Shown here piece by piece: positions 48,323-58,134 of a stretch of DNA of 62,969 nucleotides; within the stretch, counting starts at the first letter, position 1; every line of letters begins with the position of its first letter. The translations under genes and the position numbers were made by a program. The stretch is from Gloeocapsa sp. DLM2.Bin57 (GTDB lineage: Bacteria; Cyanobacteriota; Cyanobacteriia; Cyanobacteriales; Gloeocapsaceae): assembly GCA_007693955.1 (NCBI GenBank), contig RECR01000055.1, positions 1 through 62,969 of the forward strand, in the 5' to 3' direction. The notes beneath the pieces were generated by a model, which made no database searches, had not been told where the DNA came from, and saw only the letters and a list, made by a program, of their open reading frames with translations.

Positions 48323-49315
48323 TTAACTATGTACCTTACCATCAGGTAAAGTTGCTCCTTGCCAATTAACTTCAAACATATTAGAGCTACTTATTTCAGC
48401 TCTCAAGAGATTGGCATAACTAAAATCAGCTCTAGTAAAATTAGTTCTAGCGCAAAATACCTCAATCAACATCGCTTCGGTTAAATTGGCTTCCGTTAAA
48501 TCAGCTCGACTCAAATCAACCCGACTCATCCGCGCATAACTGAGATTAGCACCCACTAGATTAGTGCGAATTAACTTAGCATCAGGGAAAATAGCTCCTT
48601 CAAGATTAGCTTTGCTTAAATTAGCTTCAGTTACATTAGCACGAGCAAATTTAGCACCCATGAGGTTAGCACCTGTTAATTTAGCACCCATGAGGTTAGC
48701 TTCGGTTAATATTGCACCTTCAAGATTAGCCTCAGTTAAATCTGCTTCTCGTAAATCTACATCCTGCAAGTTAGTTTCTTTGAGATTAGCACCACTAAAG
48801 TTAACTTTGACTAAATCTGCACCATTCATATCTGTACCTTGTAAATCAGCTTTACATAGGGAAGCACCGCGCATTGTTACAAATTGTTTCCGTTTTTCTC
48901 GACGTAAATTAGCACCTCGTAAACAAGCTCCAATCAGATTAGCACCGCTTAAATCTACTGAGCGCAAATCTGCCATAATTAAGTTAGCGTCGAGGAGATT
49001 AGCTAAACTAAGATTAGCCTCTTTAAGAATTGCTCTTTGGAGAATTGTACCATGTAAATTAGCTCCTTGAAGATTGGATCTGCTCAAATCAGCTTGATTG
49101 AGATTAGCACCGCTGAAATTGACTTCCCTGAGATTAGCGTCACTAAAATCAGCGCGATTCAAATAAGCAAAAACTAAATTAGAGTTGTGTAAATCTGCTT
49201 CTTTGAGAATAATCCCAATTAAATCAGCGCTTTCTAGATTCAGACTACTGAGATTGACGCCACTAAAATCTATTTTTCCTGATTTGTATTTACTAATTAA
49301 TTCTGATGGTTCCAT
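48323..49315 (-). CDS. Pentapeptide-repeat protein
   Basis: The 330-residue protein is built almost wholly of A(D/N)LxX pentapeptides (from residue 20, for example FSGANLNQADLSRSNLQGAN). It should form a long quadrilateral beta-helix. One insertion near 140 (RREKRKQFVTMRG) breaks the pattern, probably as a loop. The start is 5 bp after the stop of the unknown gene at 49321, so the two form an operon. Function unknown. Confidence 0.9.
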   Translation of the reverse strand: MEPSELISKYKSGKIDFSGVNLSSLNLESADLIGIILKEADLHNSNLVFAYLNRADFSDANLREVNFSGANLNQADLSRSNLQGANLHGTILQRAILKEANLSLANLLDANLIMADLRSVDLSGANLIGACLRGANLRREKRKQFVTMRGASLCKADLQGTDMNGADLVKVNFSGANLKETNLQDVDLREADLTEANLEGAILTEANLMGAKLTGANLMGAKFARANVTEANLSKANLEGAIFPDAKLIRTNLVGANLSYARMSRVDLSRADLTEANLTEAMLIEVFCARTNFTRADFSYANLLRAEISSSNMFEVNWQGATLPDGKVHS

Positions 49316-49320
49316 GTTGG

Positions 49321-50460
49321 TTAGATTTTATTTTCGTAAAATGACATTAAAGATTTAATAAGTACTGCTGCAGTTTGTTGGTATAATTCAGGCTCGGTTG
49401 ATTGTTTATAAATAGTCTCAAGTTTATTTTCTACCTGATTGACAGAATCATAACGATTGAGCACTTTAGTTAATAAGTCTTCTAGGGTACATGATTTTAG
49501 TTTTGACCAGTCTTTTTCATTATTCTGAAATTGATGATATAGTAAACAAAACATTAGTATTTTTACCCGTAAGGGATTAGTATATTGCATGATATCTAAT
49601 CGCCAATCAAAGGGAGTATAGGTAACCATACCTTTACCTTTTACTTCCTCTTCTTTTGCGGATGTTTCTGTTATATTTTCCTGAAGAATTGTTTGACGAG
49701 CTATTATTTCTGTAGTTTTTTCTTGAATAGTAGTGATTTTGTCTTCTGATTCTTTTGGTTTAACTTGAGTGACTAAACCTGTTTTATTACTAAATAGACT
49801 AGTTTCTCCTTCCTCAGATTTATAGAGTTTAATTAATTCTTGGGTAATAGCTTCAGAAACGGCTAAATAAATATGTTGTCGATTCAGAGTAGCAACCAAA
49901 TCACTAAAAGCTTGTTCTACATCACCAAAATTGGGGTATGATTCTCGTATATTGAGGATTAATTCCTTTAAACCATAGCTATCTATGACATTAACATCGT
50001 TTTCCCATTGATCTTTAGCTAGGTAAAAGATTAATTTTTTGATTCTAGCTACTTCGGGATGCTTATTGAATTTAATAACAATTTTACCGATGACATCTTC
50101 AGAAATATTGTCTCTAACCGATGGTTTAATCATGATTACTTCTGTAGAGCCAGCAGAATCTTGATACATAACCCCGATTTTAGCAATGACTAAGTTAGCT
50201 AATTCTGAGTAAACGGTTTGACGATTGAGAGTATCAACGGATTGATACAAAGCCTCACTCAATTCTTCTAAAGAGGAATTACTCTGGTATAATTGCTCTA
50301 AAAGTTTTTCTAAGCTTAAGTCATTGAGGATATTGGCATCATTTTCCCAATTACCTGTAGAGGTGTAATAAACTAGTTTTTTTAAGCGTTGCAATTGCTT
50401 ATGTCCCTGTAGTTTTTGGGCAACTGATTGTAGATTGACTGCTTCTGAGGATAATTGCAT
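49321..50460 (-). CDS. Unknown protein with three internal repeats
   Basis: 379 residues made of three related helical units of about 85-90 residues. Unit 1 (about 18-105) contains RLKKLVYYTSTGNWENDANI. Unit 2 (about 132-215) contains RIKKLIFYLAKDQWENDVNV. Unit 3 (about 290-379) contains RVKILMFCLLYHQFQNNEKD. Each ends in a pattern like VxxLNRQxxYxxxxxxxIxKL. A disordered Thr/Glu/Lys linker separates units 2 and 3. I do not recognise the family. The operon with a pentapeptide protein suggests a joint scaffold or regulatory role. Confidence 0.6.
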   Translation of the reverse strand: MQLSSEAVNLQSVAQKLQGHKQLQRLKKLVYYTSTGNWENDANILNDLSLEKLLEQLYQSNSSLEELSEALYQSVDTLNRQTVYSELANLVIAKIGVMYQDSAGSTEVIMIKPSVRDNISEDVIGKIVIKFNKHPEVARIKKLIFYLAKDQWENDVNVIDSYGLKELILNIRESYPNFGDVEQAFSDLVATLNRQHIYLAVSEAITQELIKLYKSEEGETSLFSNKTGLVTQVKPKESEDKITTIQEKTTEIIARQTILQENITETSAKEEEVKGKGMVTYTPFDWRLDIMQYTNPLRVKILMFCLLYHQFQNNEKDWSKLKSCTLEDLLTKVLNRYDSVNQVENKLETIYKQSTEPELYQQTAAVLIKSLMSFYENKI

Positions 50461-50482
50461 AAGCTTTTAGTGATTGGAGGTT

Positions 50483-50565
50483 TATAGCGCAAGGCATTCA
50501 TGCCAAAGTAGATTAGTACTAGGTTTCATAACTTTAAAATGTCAAACACCGCGAAGTACTGCTAT
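50483..50565 (-). repeat. Dispersed repeat, copy B of an inverted pair
   Basis: Inverted copy of 47902-47988, sharing TGTTTGACATTTT, ATGAAACCTAGTA and a GCGCTATA end. It occupies a third of the 300-bp spacer between the unknown gene and dnaB. In the rest of the spacer (50566-50764) I see no gene. Confidence 0.65.
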
Positions 50566-50764
50566 AGTCTATCTTCATTGTAAAAATTTTAGACCTTTTA
50601 CTATAGAATATTCCCAAATCTAGACTTAAATTAACGTTCTTGGCTGATTTTTTAAAGAAAGATTAAGGATAGGGATCAATTTAGGGCGTGCAGCGCAGCA
50701 GATCTCTTCGGAATCGCAGGTTCGGGAGTTTTTATTCTACCAAAAAATACAAAAATCTTTAACT

Positions 50765-52099
50765 TTATTTGCTAGAAGCTAAACTGAGAAACTTAGTAAA
50801 TTCGGCTTTAAATAACAGTTTAATCGTTCCTGTTGGACCATTACGATGTTTAGTAATAATAACTTCAGCAATACCACGGTCAACGGTATCGGGGTGATAA
50901 TATTCGTCTCGATAGAGCATAATAACTAAATCTGCGTCTTGTTCGATTGAACCGCTTTCACGTAAATCAGACATCATCGGGCGTTTATTGGTACGCGCTT
51001 CTACACCGCGACTAAGTTGAGAGAGTGCGAGCACTGGTACATTGGTTTCTCTAGCTAAAGCTTTGAGACTACGGGTGATGCGGGATAATTCTTGGACTCG
51101 ATTATCACTACCGCTTCCTTCCATAAGTTGTAAATAGTCTAATAAGACTAAACCGATTTTTTGGCTTTGTTCACTTTGCAGTCGTCTAACTTGCGATCGC
51201 ATTTGAGTCACGGTTAAGGTAGCATTATCGTCTATATAGACAGGTAATTCTGAAAGTTTAGCCATTGCTTCACTAAGTGGCTCTAAATCTGTTTGAGCTA
51301 TACGTCCTGAACGTAGGCGATTACTTTCTATTTCTGCTTCTGAAGCTAGAAGTCTTTGGGCTAATTGTTCTTGAGACATTTCTAGACTAAATATCGCCAC
51401 GGGTAGTTGATGTTGTTTAGCGATTTCATAGGCGATTTGTAAGCCTAACGCGGTTTTACCCATAGAAGGACGTCCCGCGAGAATAATCAAGTCTGAACGA
51501 GCAAAACCACTAGTCATAGCGTCTAAGTCGTAGAAACCTGTGGTAATTCCCGGGAGAGCGGTTTGTTGATGTAAATCTTCTATAGTATTAAAGGTAGTAA
51601 TTAAAGTATCAGCTAGGGGGGTTAAACCTTTTTGACTACGAGTTTGAGTAAGACTAAAGATTTGTTGTTGGGATTGATCGAGTACTTTATCTAATTCTAA
51701 ACTGGTATCATAACCTAAATCGACAATCTGATGACCTGTACCAATCAATTGACGACGTAGGTATTTATCCATAACTAAAGCAGCGTAGCGATCAATATTC
51801 ACCGCGGAAACGGTACGATTGACTAATTGAGCTAGTTTAGCTGTTCCCCCAATTTTAGTTAATAATCCTTGGTCGGTTAACCAGGTGGTAACGGTGATTA
51901 AGTCTGTAGGTTTTCCCTGCTCATGTAAAATAAGAGCAGCTCGATAAATCTCACGATGTGCAGATAAATAAAAGGCTTCAGGAGAAAGGGTATCGGTGAG
52001 CATAGCAATAGCATCAGGATCTAATAAAATACCACCGAGAATAGATTCTTCAGCGTCAAGATTTTGAGGGGGAAGAGATTGATGATTAATTTGGGTCAT
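50765..52099 (-). CDS. dnaB: Replicative DNA helicase
   Basis: The 444-residue hexameric helicase of the replication fork has an N-terminal DnaB domain (PPQNLDAEESILGGILLDPD), a RecA-like domain with Walker A GRPSMGKTALG near 201 and the DnaB signature VLLDYLQLM. The QLSRGVEARTNKRPMMSDLR arginine-finger region and the late LIIMLYRDEYYHPD-type end are also present. No intein. The 5' end overlaps the divergent permease gene. Confidence 0.96.
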   Translation of the reverse strand: MTQINHQSLPPQNLDAEESILGGILLDPDAIAMLTDTLSPEAFYLSAHREIYRAALILHEQGKPTDLITVTTWLTDQGLLTKIGGTAKLAQLVNRTVSAVNIDRYAALVMDKYLRRQLIGTGHQIVDLGYDTSLELDKVLDQSQQQIFSLTQTRSQKGLTPLADTLITTFNTIEDLHQQTALPGITTGFYDLDAMTSGFARSDLIILAGRPSMGKTALGLQIAYEIAKQHQLPVAIFSLEMSQEQLAQRLLASEAEIESNRLRSGRIAQTDLEPLSEAMAKLSELPVYIDDNATLTVTQMRSQVRRLQSEQSQKIGLVLLDYLQLMEGSGSDNRVQELSRITRSLKALARETNVPVLALSQLSRGVEARTNKRPMMSDLRESGSIEQDADLVIMLYRDEYYHPDTVDRGIAEVIITKHRNGPTGTIKLLFKAEFTKFLSLASSK

Positions 52100-52948
52100 A
52101 TTTGGCGTAGTCTCAGTAGAGATGTTCTGTTGTGTTTTGGTGTTTTAGTGTTATTTATAATTGTAACTAGTATTATAGTATTGCCCTATTTCTATACTGT
52201 ACCCTTTGATCGCATTGATTTGACTCAAGCTAATTTACCACCTAGTGGATTTCATCTATTTGGGACTAATGATTTAGGTCAAGATCAATTAGCGAGAATA
52301 TTAATAGGTGGGAGAATCTCTCTAACTGTAGCTATAGCTTCAGTAACCGTGGCTATGGTTGTAGGAACATTAGTAGGAGCAATCGCAGGTTTTTATGGTG
52401 GTGTGGTGGATTTATTGTTGATGCGGGTGGTGGATTTGTTTTTATCTTTACCTCAATTACCCCTATTATTATTAACTGTGTATTTATTTCGAGATAAGTT
52501 GAGAGCGATCGCAGGTCCAAATCTGGGTATATTTATCTTAGTAGTTATAGTCATTGGAGGATTAAACTGGATGTCCGTAGCTCGATTAGTAAGAGCAGAT
52601 TTTCTGAAACTGAAGGAGAGAGAATTTATCCAAGGTGCGATCGCCATGGGAGCGTCACAACCTGCAATTATTTGGCGTCATCTCCTCCCGAATGTTTTAG
52701 GAGTGATTCTGGTTGCTTCTACCCTAGGGATGGGTAATGGAATTATCATTGAATCTACCTTAAGTTTTTTAGGGTTAGGATTTCCTCCTGATTTACCAAC
52801 TTGGGGACGTATGCTTTTTGAAGCACAAAACTATTTAACTAGTTATCCCCATTTGGCTATTTTCCCTGGTTTAGCTATATTTCTAACGGTGTTAAGTATT
52901 AATGCGATTGGTAATGGTTTACGTGATTTATTCGATCCGAAAAAATGA
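52082..52948 (+). CDS. ABC transporter permease, DppC/OppC type
   Basis: About 288 residues from the ATG at 52082 (an ATG at 52064 is also open). Six membrane segments. The cytoplasmic EAA loop is seen in EREFIQGAIAMGASQPAIIW followed by RHLLPNV, and the N-terminal FGTNDLGQDQLARILIGGRI is typical of dipeptide/nickel/oligopeptide permeases. Its partner permease, ATPases and binding protein are not here. It overlaps the dnaB start on the opposite strand and the next gene by 4 bp. Confidence 0.88.
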   Translation: MINLGHIWRSLSRDVLLCFGVLVLFIIVTSIIVLPYFYTVPFDRIDLTQANLPPSGFHLFGTNDLGQDQLARILIGGRISLTVAIASVTVAMVVGTLVGAIAGFYGGVVDLLLMRVVDLFLSLPQLPLLLLTVYLFRDKLRAIAGPNLGIFILVVIVIGGLNWMSVARLVRADFLKLKEREFIQGAIAMGASQPAIIWRHLLPNVLGVILVASTLGMGNGIIIESTLSFLGLGFPPDLPTWGRMLFEAQNYLTSYPHLAIFPGLAIFLTVLSINAIGNGLRDLFDPKK

Positions 52949-54078
52949 ATTTACCCATAACTAGAGTACCTTTTGTCGATTTATTGAGTCAACATCAACC
53001 CTTAAGTCAAGAAATTACCGCAGCTATTGATCAGGTAATTAGTCGTGGTGATTTCGTCTTAGGATCTGCTTTAGAGGAGTTTGAGACTGCTTTTGCTCAC
53101 AGTTGTGGTGTAAATTATGCTGTAGGAGTAGCATCGGGAACAGATGCGATCGCTCTTGGTTTAAAAGCTAGTGGTATTGGTAAGGGAGATGAGGTAATTG
53201 TACCTGCTAATACTTTTATTGCTACGATTATCGGTATCTTAGAAACAGGAGCAACCCCTATTTTAGTGGATTGTGATGCTCAAACAGCTTTAATTGACTT
53301 GAAAGTGGCTGACAAGGTTGTTACTAATCAAACTAAAGCGATTGTAGCAGTACACCTCTATGGTCAAATGGTATCACCATCAGAATTATTAGATTTTGCT
53401 CAAAGTCATAATTTACTAATTTTTGAAGATGCAGCTCAAGCTCATTTAGCCCAAAGAGAAGGTTATCTAGCAGGTACAATCGGCATAGCTGGTGCTTTTA
53501 GTTTTTATCCTAGCAAAAATCTGGGAGCTTTTGGTAATGGAGGAATGTTGGTAACTAATTCAGAAGCGATCGCTACTGGTGTCAAAACTTTACGCAATTA
53601 TGGAGCAAAAGAAAAGTACTATCACAGTGAGATAGGTAAAAATAGTCGTCTCGATACTATCCAAGCTGCTATTCTCGGTGTTAAGTTACCCTATTTATCT
53701 GCTTGGAATCAATCTCGTTATCAACTAGCTCAACTCTATAATCAATATTTACAATCTTTACCTTTGCTTCAACCTTTGCAAAATCACTGTAATAATGGTC
53801 ATGTCTATCATCTTTACGTGATTACTTGCGCGTCGAAACGAAATGAGTTACAACATTATCTAACTAGTCAAGGAATTCAAACAGGGATACATTACCCTAT
53901 ACCTTGTCATTTACAACCAGGTTATCAACATTTAGGTTATGGTTATGGGGATTTTCCTGTTACAGAAGCTTTAGCAGAGAAAATCCTCTCTTTACCAATG
54001 TACCCTAATTTAACTGATAGTCAAGTTCAACTAGTTGGCGATCGTTTAGCTGATTTTATTAATAAACATGGAAGTTAA
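52945..54078 (+). CDS. DegT/DnrJ/EryC1/StrS family aminotransferase
   Basis: The 377-residue PLP-dependent sugar aminotransferase family protein has the SGTDAIALGLKASGIGKGDE segment, VPANTFIAT, EDAAQAH and the PLP lysine K191 in FYPSKNLGAFGNGG. The late GIQTGIHYPIPCHLQPGYQ is typical. It makes amino sugars for surface polysaccharides or glycolipids. It overlaps its neighbours by 4 bp (upstream) and 11 bp (exosortase), so a polysaccharide-related operon is likely. Confidence 0.9.
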   Translation: MNLPITRVPFVDLLSQHQPLSQEITAAIDQVISRGDFVLGSALEEFETAFAHSCGVNYAVGVASGTDAIALGLKASGIGKGDEVIVPANTFIATIIGILETGATPILVDCDAQTALIDLKVADKVVTNQTKAIVAVHLYGQMVSPSELLDFAQSHNLLIFEDAAQAHLAQREGYLAGTIGIAGAFSFYPSKNLGAFGNGGMLVTNSEAIATGVKTLRNYGAKEKYYHSEIGKNSRLDTIQAAILGVKLPYLSAWNQSRYQLAQLYNQYLQSLPLLQPLQNHCNNGHVYHLYVITCASKRNELQHYLTSQGIQTGIHYPIPCHLQPGYQHLGYGYGDFPVTEALAEKILSLPMYPNLTDSQVQLVGDRLADFINKHGS

Positions 54079-54928
54079 ATCTAAATCCTTAGTACTCAAT
54101 ACTAGTCTAATTAACTATCTAATTCTAGGCTTAATCGCTGTTTTATACGTACCTATATTATTCCATTGGGTTGATGGTTGGTTAAATAAAACTATTGGAA
54201 TTGAACACGAATATTTTAGTCATGCTTTACTAGGATTTCCCCTAGCTACTTATATTGTCTGGCAAAAGCGTAAACAATGGCAACAACTCCCTGATACTAT
54301 TAACCCTTGGGGTGGAGTTTGTTTACTGATTGCTGCTTGGTCTTATAGTACTGGTGTACCAGATTTTGTATCTTTTTCTTTTGCTTTGATGTTGACGGGT
54401 ATCTGTCTCTGGTTAAAAGGTGTACCAGGATTAAGGTTACAAGCTTTCCCTCTGGTGTTATTGTGGTTGGGAACACCTAATTTTATTCCCTATTTATTGA
54501 CTCCTTATACCTTTCCTTTACAGAGATTTATTGCTATATCTATAGGGTTTATTTTATATCTATTTGGTTTTGATATTGAGGTTCAAACCATCTATGTATC
54601 AATAAATGGACAAATAATTGAAGTTGCTCCCTATTGCGCGGGTTTGAAAATGTTATTTACTAGTATCTATGCAGCTTTGCTGTTACTGTACTGGAGAAAT
54701 AAATTAAGCTCAAAAACTATAACTATCTTACTGTTAACAGGAACAGTGCTGATTAATCTTATCGGTAATATAGTGCGCAATACCCTGTTAGCGATGTTTT
54801 CTGGTATCCAACAACAAGACTTGTTTGATTTATTACACGAGGGTTGGTGGGGTGATATTTATTCTGGTTTAACCTTGGTGTTGATTTTTTTATTACTTAA
54901 AGGGATAGAAAGACTAGAAATAAGTTAA
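54068..54928 (+). CDS. Exosortase (cyanoexosortase-like)
   Basis: The 286-residue membrane protein has about eight hydrophobic segments and the exosortase catalytic triad pattern: Cys190 in APYCAGLKMLF, Arg237 in NIVRNTLLA and His257 in LLHEGWWGD. Exosortases cut the PEP-CTERM tail of exported proteins and usually work with exopolysaccharide genes. Neighbours fit: a sugar aminotransferase before, and glmM, a polymerase-like protein and a glycosyltransferase after. The usual small partner (EpsI-like) is not adjacent. Which cyanoexosortase class this is cannot be decided by eye. Confidence 0.85.
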   Translation: MEVKSKSLVLNTSLINYLILGLIAVLYVPILFHWVDGWLNKTIGIEHEYFSHALLGFPLATYIVWQKRKQWQQLPDTINPWGGVCLLIAAWSYSTGVPDFVSFSFALMLTGICLWLKGVPGLRLQAFPLVLLWLGTPNFIPYLLTPYTFPLQRFIAISIGFILYLFGFDIEVQTIYVSINGQIIEVAPYCAGLKMLFTSIYAALLLLYWRNKLSSKTITILLLTGTVLINLIGNIVRNTLLAMFSGIQQQDLFDLLHEGWWGDIYSGLTLVLIFLLLKGIERLEIS

Positions 54929-54973
54929 GATTTAGCCAAAGTTTAGATGTGGTGTGTGAGGAGAAATTGTCTA

Positions 54974-56353
54974 ATGTTAAATTTAACCCAGAGTTTAAGT
55001 ACTCCTTTATTTGGTACTGATGGTATTCGTGGTAAAGTTGGAGAGTTATTGACTCCTTCTTTAGCGCGAGCAATAGGTTTTTGGACAGCTCAAGTATTGC
55101 AACAACAAACACAGAGACAAGGTGTGGTAATTATTGGACAAGATTCGCGCAATTCTAGCGATATGTTAGCAAGTGCGATCGCTTCGGGAATTAATGCAGC
55201 TGGTGGGGAAGTTTGGCATTTAGGATTATGTCCGACTCCTTGTGTATCATATTTAACTCATAAAACTGAAGCGATCGGGGGAATAATGGTGTCAGCGAGT
55301 CATAATCCTCCCGAAGATAATGGTATCAAAATTTTTAATAGAAATGGTCTGAAATTAGCCAAAACCTTCACTCAAGAGATAGAAAAAGGTTTACATTCAG
55401 ATAAGATAGTAAAGCAAGATATAACTACCTTACAAGCATCTCGTCATAATTTAGTACAAAACTATTTAGAAAGTGTCTTAGCTTCATTACCACCCCAAAG
55501 TAGTTTTAGTGGTTTACGCATAGTCTTAGATTTAGCTTGGGGAGCTGCAGTAGAGTTAGCACCTCAAGCTTTTCGTAATTTAGGTGCAGAGGTAATCTGT
55601 ATCAATGCTCAAGCAAATGGCGATCGCATTAATGTTAACTGTGGCTCTACCCATCTTAATCCTCTTAGAGAAGCGGTAAAAGAATATCAAGCAGATTTAG
55701 GTTTTGCTTTTGATGGAGACGCAGATAGAGTCATCGCTATTGATTCTTTGGGAAATATCGTCGATGGTGATCATATCCTCTATTTTTGGGGTAAACATCT
55801 ACAGCAACAACAAAAATTACCCGATAACCTTATAGTAGCTACAGTAATGGCTAACCTGGGGTTTGAGATGGCTTGGCGTAACTGTGGGGGTAAAATGATT
55901 CGTACCGCAGTAGGAGATCAATACGTGCAAGCACAAATGTGGGAATCAGGTGCTATGTTGGGTGGAGAGCAATCAGGACATATTCTCTGTCATCATCATA
56001 GTTTCTCGGGTGATGGGTTACAAACAGCTTTACACTTGAGCGCTTTGATTGATAATTGGGGAACTTGTTTACGAGATTTAAGACAAGACAGCTTCCCTAG
56101 TTATCCTCAGTTTTTACGCAATGTGCGGGTAAATAACCGTGAAACTCTCAGTCAATGGCAAAATTGCTCAAAAATTACGACTGCGATCGCTCTAGCTGAA
56201 ACATCCATGGGAAAAGAGGGAAGAGTATTAATTAGAGCTTCGGGAACTGAACCTGTTATTCGTGTTATGGTAGAAGCGTCTAACACTGATATAGCTAGTT
56301 ACTGGACTAATCATTTAGTTTCAGTAGTCCAACAAGAGTTAGGCGTTGCTTAA
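54974..56353 (+). CDS. glmM: Phosphoglucosamine mutase
   Basis: 459 residues from the ATG at 54974; the frame is open nine codons further, but [13 protein letters not shown] defines the true N-terminus. Active-site phosphoserine loop SASHNPP near 109, metal loop DGDADR near 247 and the sugar-binding and phosphate-binding [15 protein letters not shown] end are visible. It converts glucosamine-6-phosphate to glucosamine-1-phosphate for peptidoglycan and amino-sugar synthesis. A GAGGAG ribosome site stands upstream. Confidence 0.94.
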   Translation: MLNLTQSLSTPLFGTDGIRGKVGELLTPSLARAIGFWTAQVLQQQTQRQGVVIIGQDSRNSSDMLASAIASGINAAGGEVWHLGLCPTPCVSYLTHKTEAIGGIMVSASHNPPEDNGIKIFNRNGLKLAKTFTQEIEKGLHSDKIVKQDITTLQASRHNLVQNYLESVLASLPPQSSFSGLRIVLDLAWGAAVELAPQAFRNLGAEVICINAQANGDRINVNCGSTHLNPLREAVKEYQADLGFAFDGDADRVIAIDSLGNIVDGDHILYFWGKHLQQQQKLPDNLIVATVMANLGFEMAWRNCGGKMIRTAVGDQYVQAQMWESGAMLGGEQSGHILCHHHSFSGDGLQTALHLSALIDNWGTCLRDLRQDSFPSYPQFLRNVRVNNRETLSQWQNCSKITTAIALAETSMGKEGRVLIRASGTEPVIRVMVEASNTDIASYWTNHLVSVVQQELGVA

Positions 56354-56409
56354 CAAAATTTAGGGTAAACTATAAAAGGTTTACCCACTCTAAAAAACTA
56401 ATTTTTAAG

Positions 56410-58134
56410 ATGACAGGTGTCAAACGCAAATCAAAATCTCTCTCAAAAGCAGAAGGAAGTTCTGTCAAAGAAACTTTGGCACAAAAAAGACGCCAAAGAG
56501 AACAATTTAGAAATGCTTTTTTAATTATTATATCTAGTTTAGTATTTATTCTCGCTGTTGGTGTTCCTTTAAGTTTATTAATTAATCCCAAAATAGGGTT
56601 AAGTATTCCTTTAGCTTTAGTAGTATTTATTTGCTCCTATAAATATCCTCGGACAGGTTTATGGATGTTTTTAATCTATATGCCATTTTCGGGAACTATA
56701 ACTTATAGTATTGGTGGTGGTAATATTGCTTTTCAATTAGCTAAAGATATTTTTTATCTAGGTGCATTAATTGGGTTAATCCAAGAGTGCAGAAGCAAGA
56801 ATAAACTCATATTTATTGAGCCTAAACTAAGGGTAACATTGATATTGTTGCTCTTTTTTTGTGCAATGACTTATTTATTTGTAAACTTGCCTAGTGAATT
56901 TTTACCCTATTGTGATTCTTTAGGTGAAGAAGATAGATTTTTACGAGATGCAACTGGTGCTTATATTTTAAATCCTCGAACAGGTCTAGTGATTGCTACT
57001 CCCTGTAAGCAAGGTTTAACCTCTTTACAAGGACTTTTGGGTTTAAAAGTTTTATTGGGGTATATTCCTTTAATCTTTTGTGCTTATCATTTAATTGAGA
57101 CGAAAAAAGACCTCATTTTTTTAGGACGTCTTTTATTAGTCTTAACGATTATTTGTTGTTTATTAGGATTATATCAATACCGTTTATTAGCTTCAGGTGC
57201 TTGTGATGGTACTCGTTTTATGACAGCGGTAGATATCTATAAACCCCAATTAGAGGCGAGGTGTTTTGTTGGAGGAGCAGTAGCTTTTAATCCGAACCAT
57301 GCTGTAATACGATTACCCGGTACATTTGTATCACCGTGGCACTGGGGATGGTTTTTAATCGCTAACGCGGGTATTACTTTTGCTACAACTTTTAGCGATC
57401 CTTCCTGGAAATGGCGCATAGCAGGGTTAGGAGGAATGACTCTAGTATTTATAAATGCAATAATTTCTGGTCAAAGAATTGCTCTAGTTTTAGTTCCTGT
57501 CTTTTTTCTGGTAATGTTGATTTTAACGGGACAAATTTTTAAACTCAGAGCTTTTCTACCTATCGGGTTAGGATTCACTGTATTATTATTCATTGTAGCT
57601 ACTAGTAATCCTGAGATTTTTCAACAAAGGGTAGATAGTTTTGTGGATCGTTGGAATGCTGCTCCACCCTACATATTTATGCTCAATCAATATAACTGGG
57701 CGTTATCACAATCACGAGGTATTTTAGGTAGTGGTTTAGGTTTAGCGACTTCTTCGGGTAGATTTTTAGGAGATATTTTTTTAGTAGAAACTTTCCACGC
57801 TCGGATTTTTTATGAAATTGGACTTTTTGGGTTGTTAGCTTTTATGGCTTTTATAACTAGTTTAGTTGTTTATACTTTTAAGAGTTATCGCATTATTCTT
57901 GACCCCGTAATTAAAAACTATGCTTCTAGTTTCTGGGTGTTTATTTTGTTGATTAGTTATTTTCCTTATTGGTATCCTTTAGATACTGATCCAGTAGCGG
58001 TTTATTATTGGTTTTTTGCGGGAGTCATTTTTAAAGCCGGTTTTCTACAAGAACAGGTAAATAAAGAAACAAAAGCCGAAAAAATTAAAGGTAGGAGGTT
58101 TAAACTCAGAAGTCAAAAACAGGGAGTTGTATGA
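56410..58134 (+). CDS. O-antigen-ligase/polymerase-like membrane protein (HpsL-like)
   Basis: The 574-residue integral membrane protein has about eleven hydrophobic segments, a basic N-terminal tail and a large soluble loop near 155-210 with several Cys. The WHWGWFLIANAG segment and RIFYEIGLFGLLAFMAF resemble the Wzy/O-antigen ligase superfamily. Its layout fits the protein named HpsL in cyanobacterial hormogonium-polysaccharide sets, but I give this only as a likely relation. It overlaps the glycosyltransferase start by 4 bp. Confidence 0.75.
   Translation: MTGVKRKSKSLSKAEGSSVKETLAQKRRQREQFRNAFLIIISSLVFILAVGVPLSLLINPKIGLSIPLALVVFICSYKYPRTGLWMFLIYMPFSGTITYSIGGGNIAFQLAKDIFYLGALIGLIQECRSKNKLIFIEPKLRVTLILLLFFCAMTYLFVNLPSEFLPYCDSLGEEDRFLRDATGAYILNPRTGLVIATPCKQGLTSLQGLLGLKVLLGYIPLIFCAYHLIETKKDLIFLGRLLLVLTIICCLLGLYQYRLLASGACDGTRFMTAVDIYKPQLEARCFVGGAVAFNPNHAVIRLPGTFVSPWHWGWFLIANAGITFATTFSDPSWKWRIAGLGGMTLVFINAIISGQRIALVLVPVFFLVMLILTGQIFKLRAFLPIGLGFTVLLFIVATSNPEIFQQRVDSFVDRWNAAPPYIFMLNQYNWALSQSRGILGSGLGLATSSGRFLGDIFLVETFHARIFYEIGLFGLLAFMAFITSLVVYTFKSYRIILDPVIKNYASSFWVFILLISYFPYWYPLDTDPVAVYYWFFAGVIFKAGFLQEQVNKETKAEKIKGRRFKLRSQKQGVV

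Noticed and set aside
48564-49070. 168-residue plus-strand frame rich in Leu, Ala and Ser
   Set aside because: It is the antisense of the pentapeptide-repeat gene; repeats of that gene keep the opposite frame open. There is no independent ribosome site or family match.
50690-50750. tRNA-like T-arm (GCAGGTTCGGGAG)
   Set aside because: No acceptor, D or anticodon arms can be built around it.
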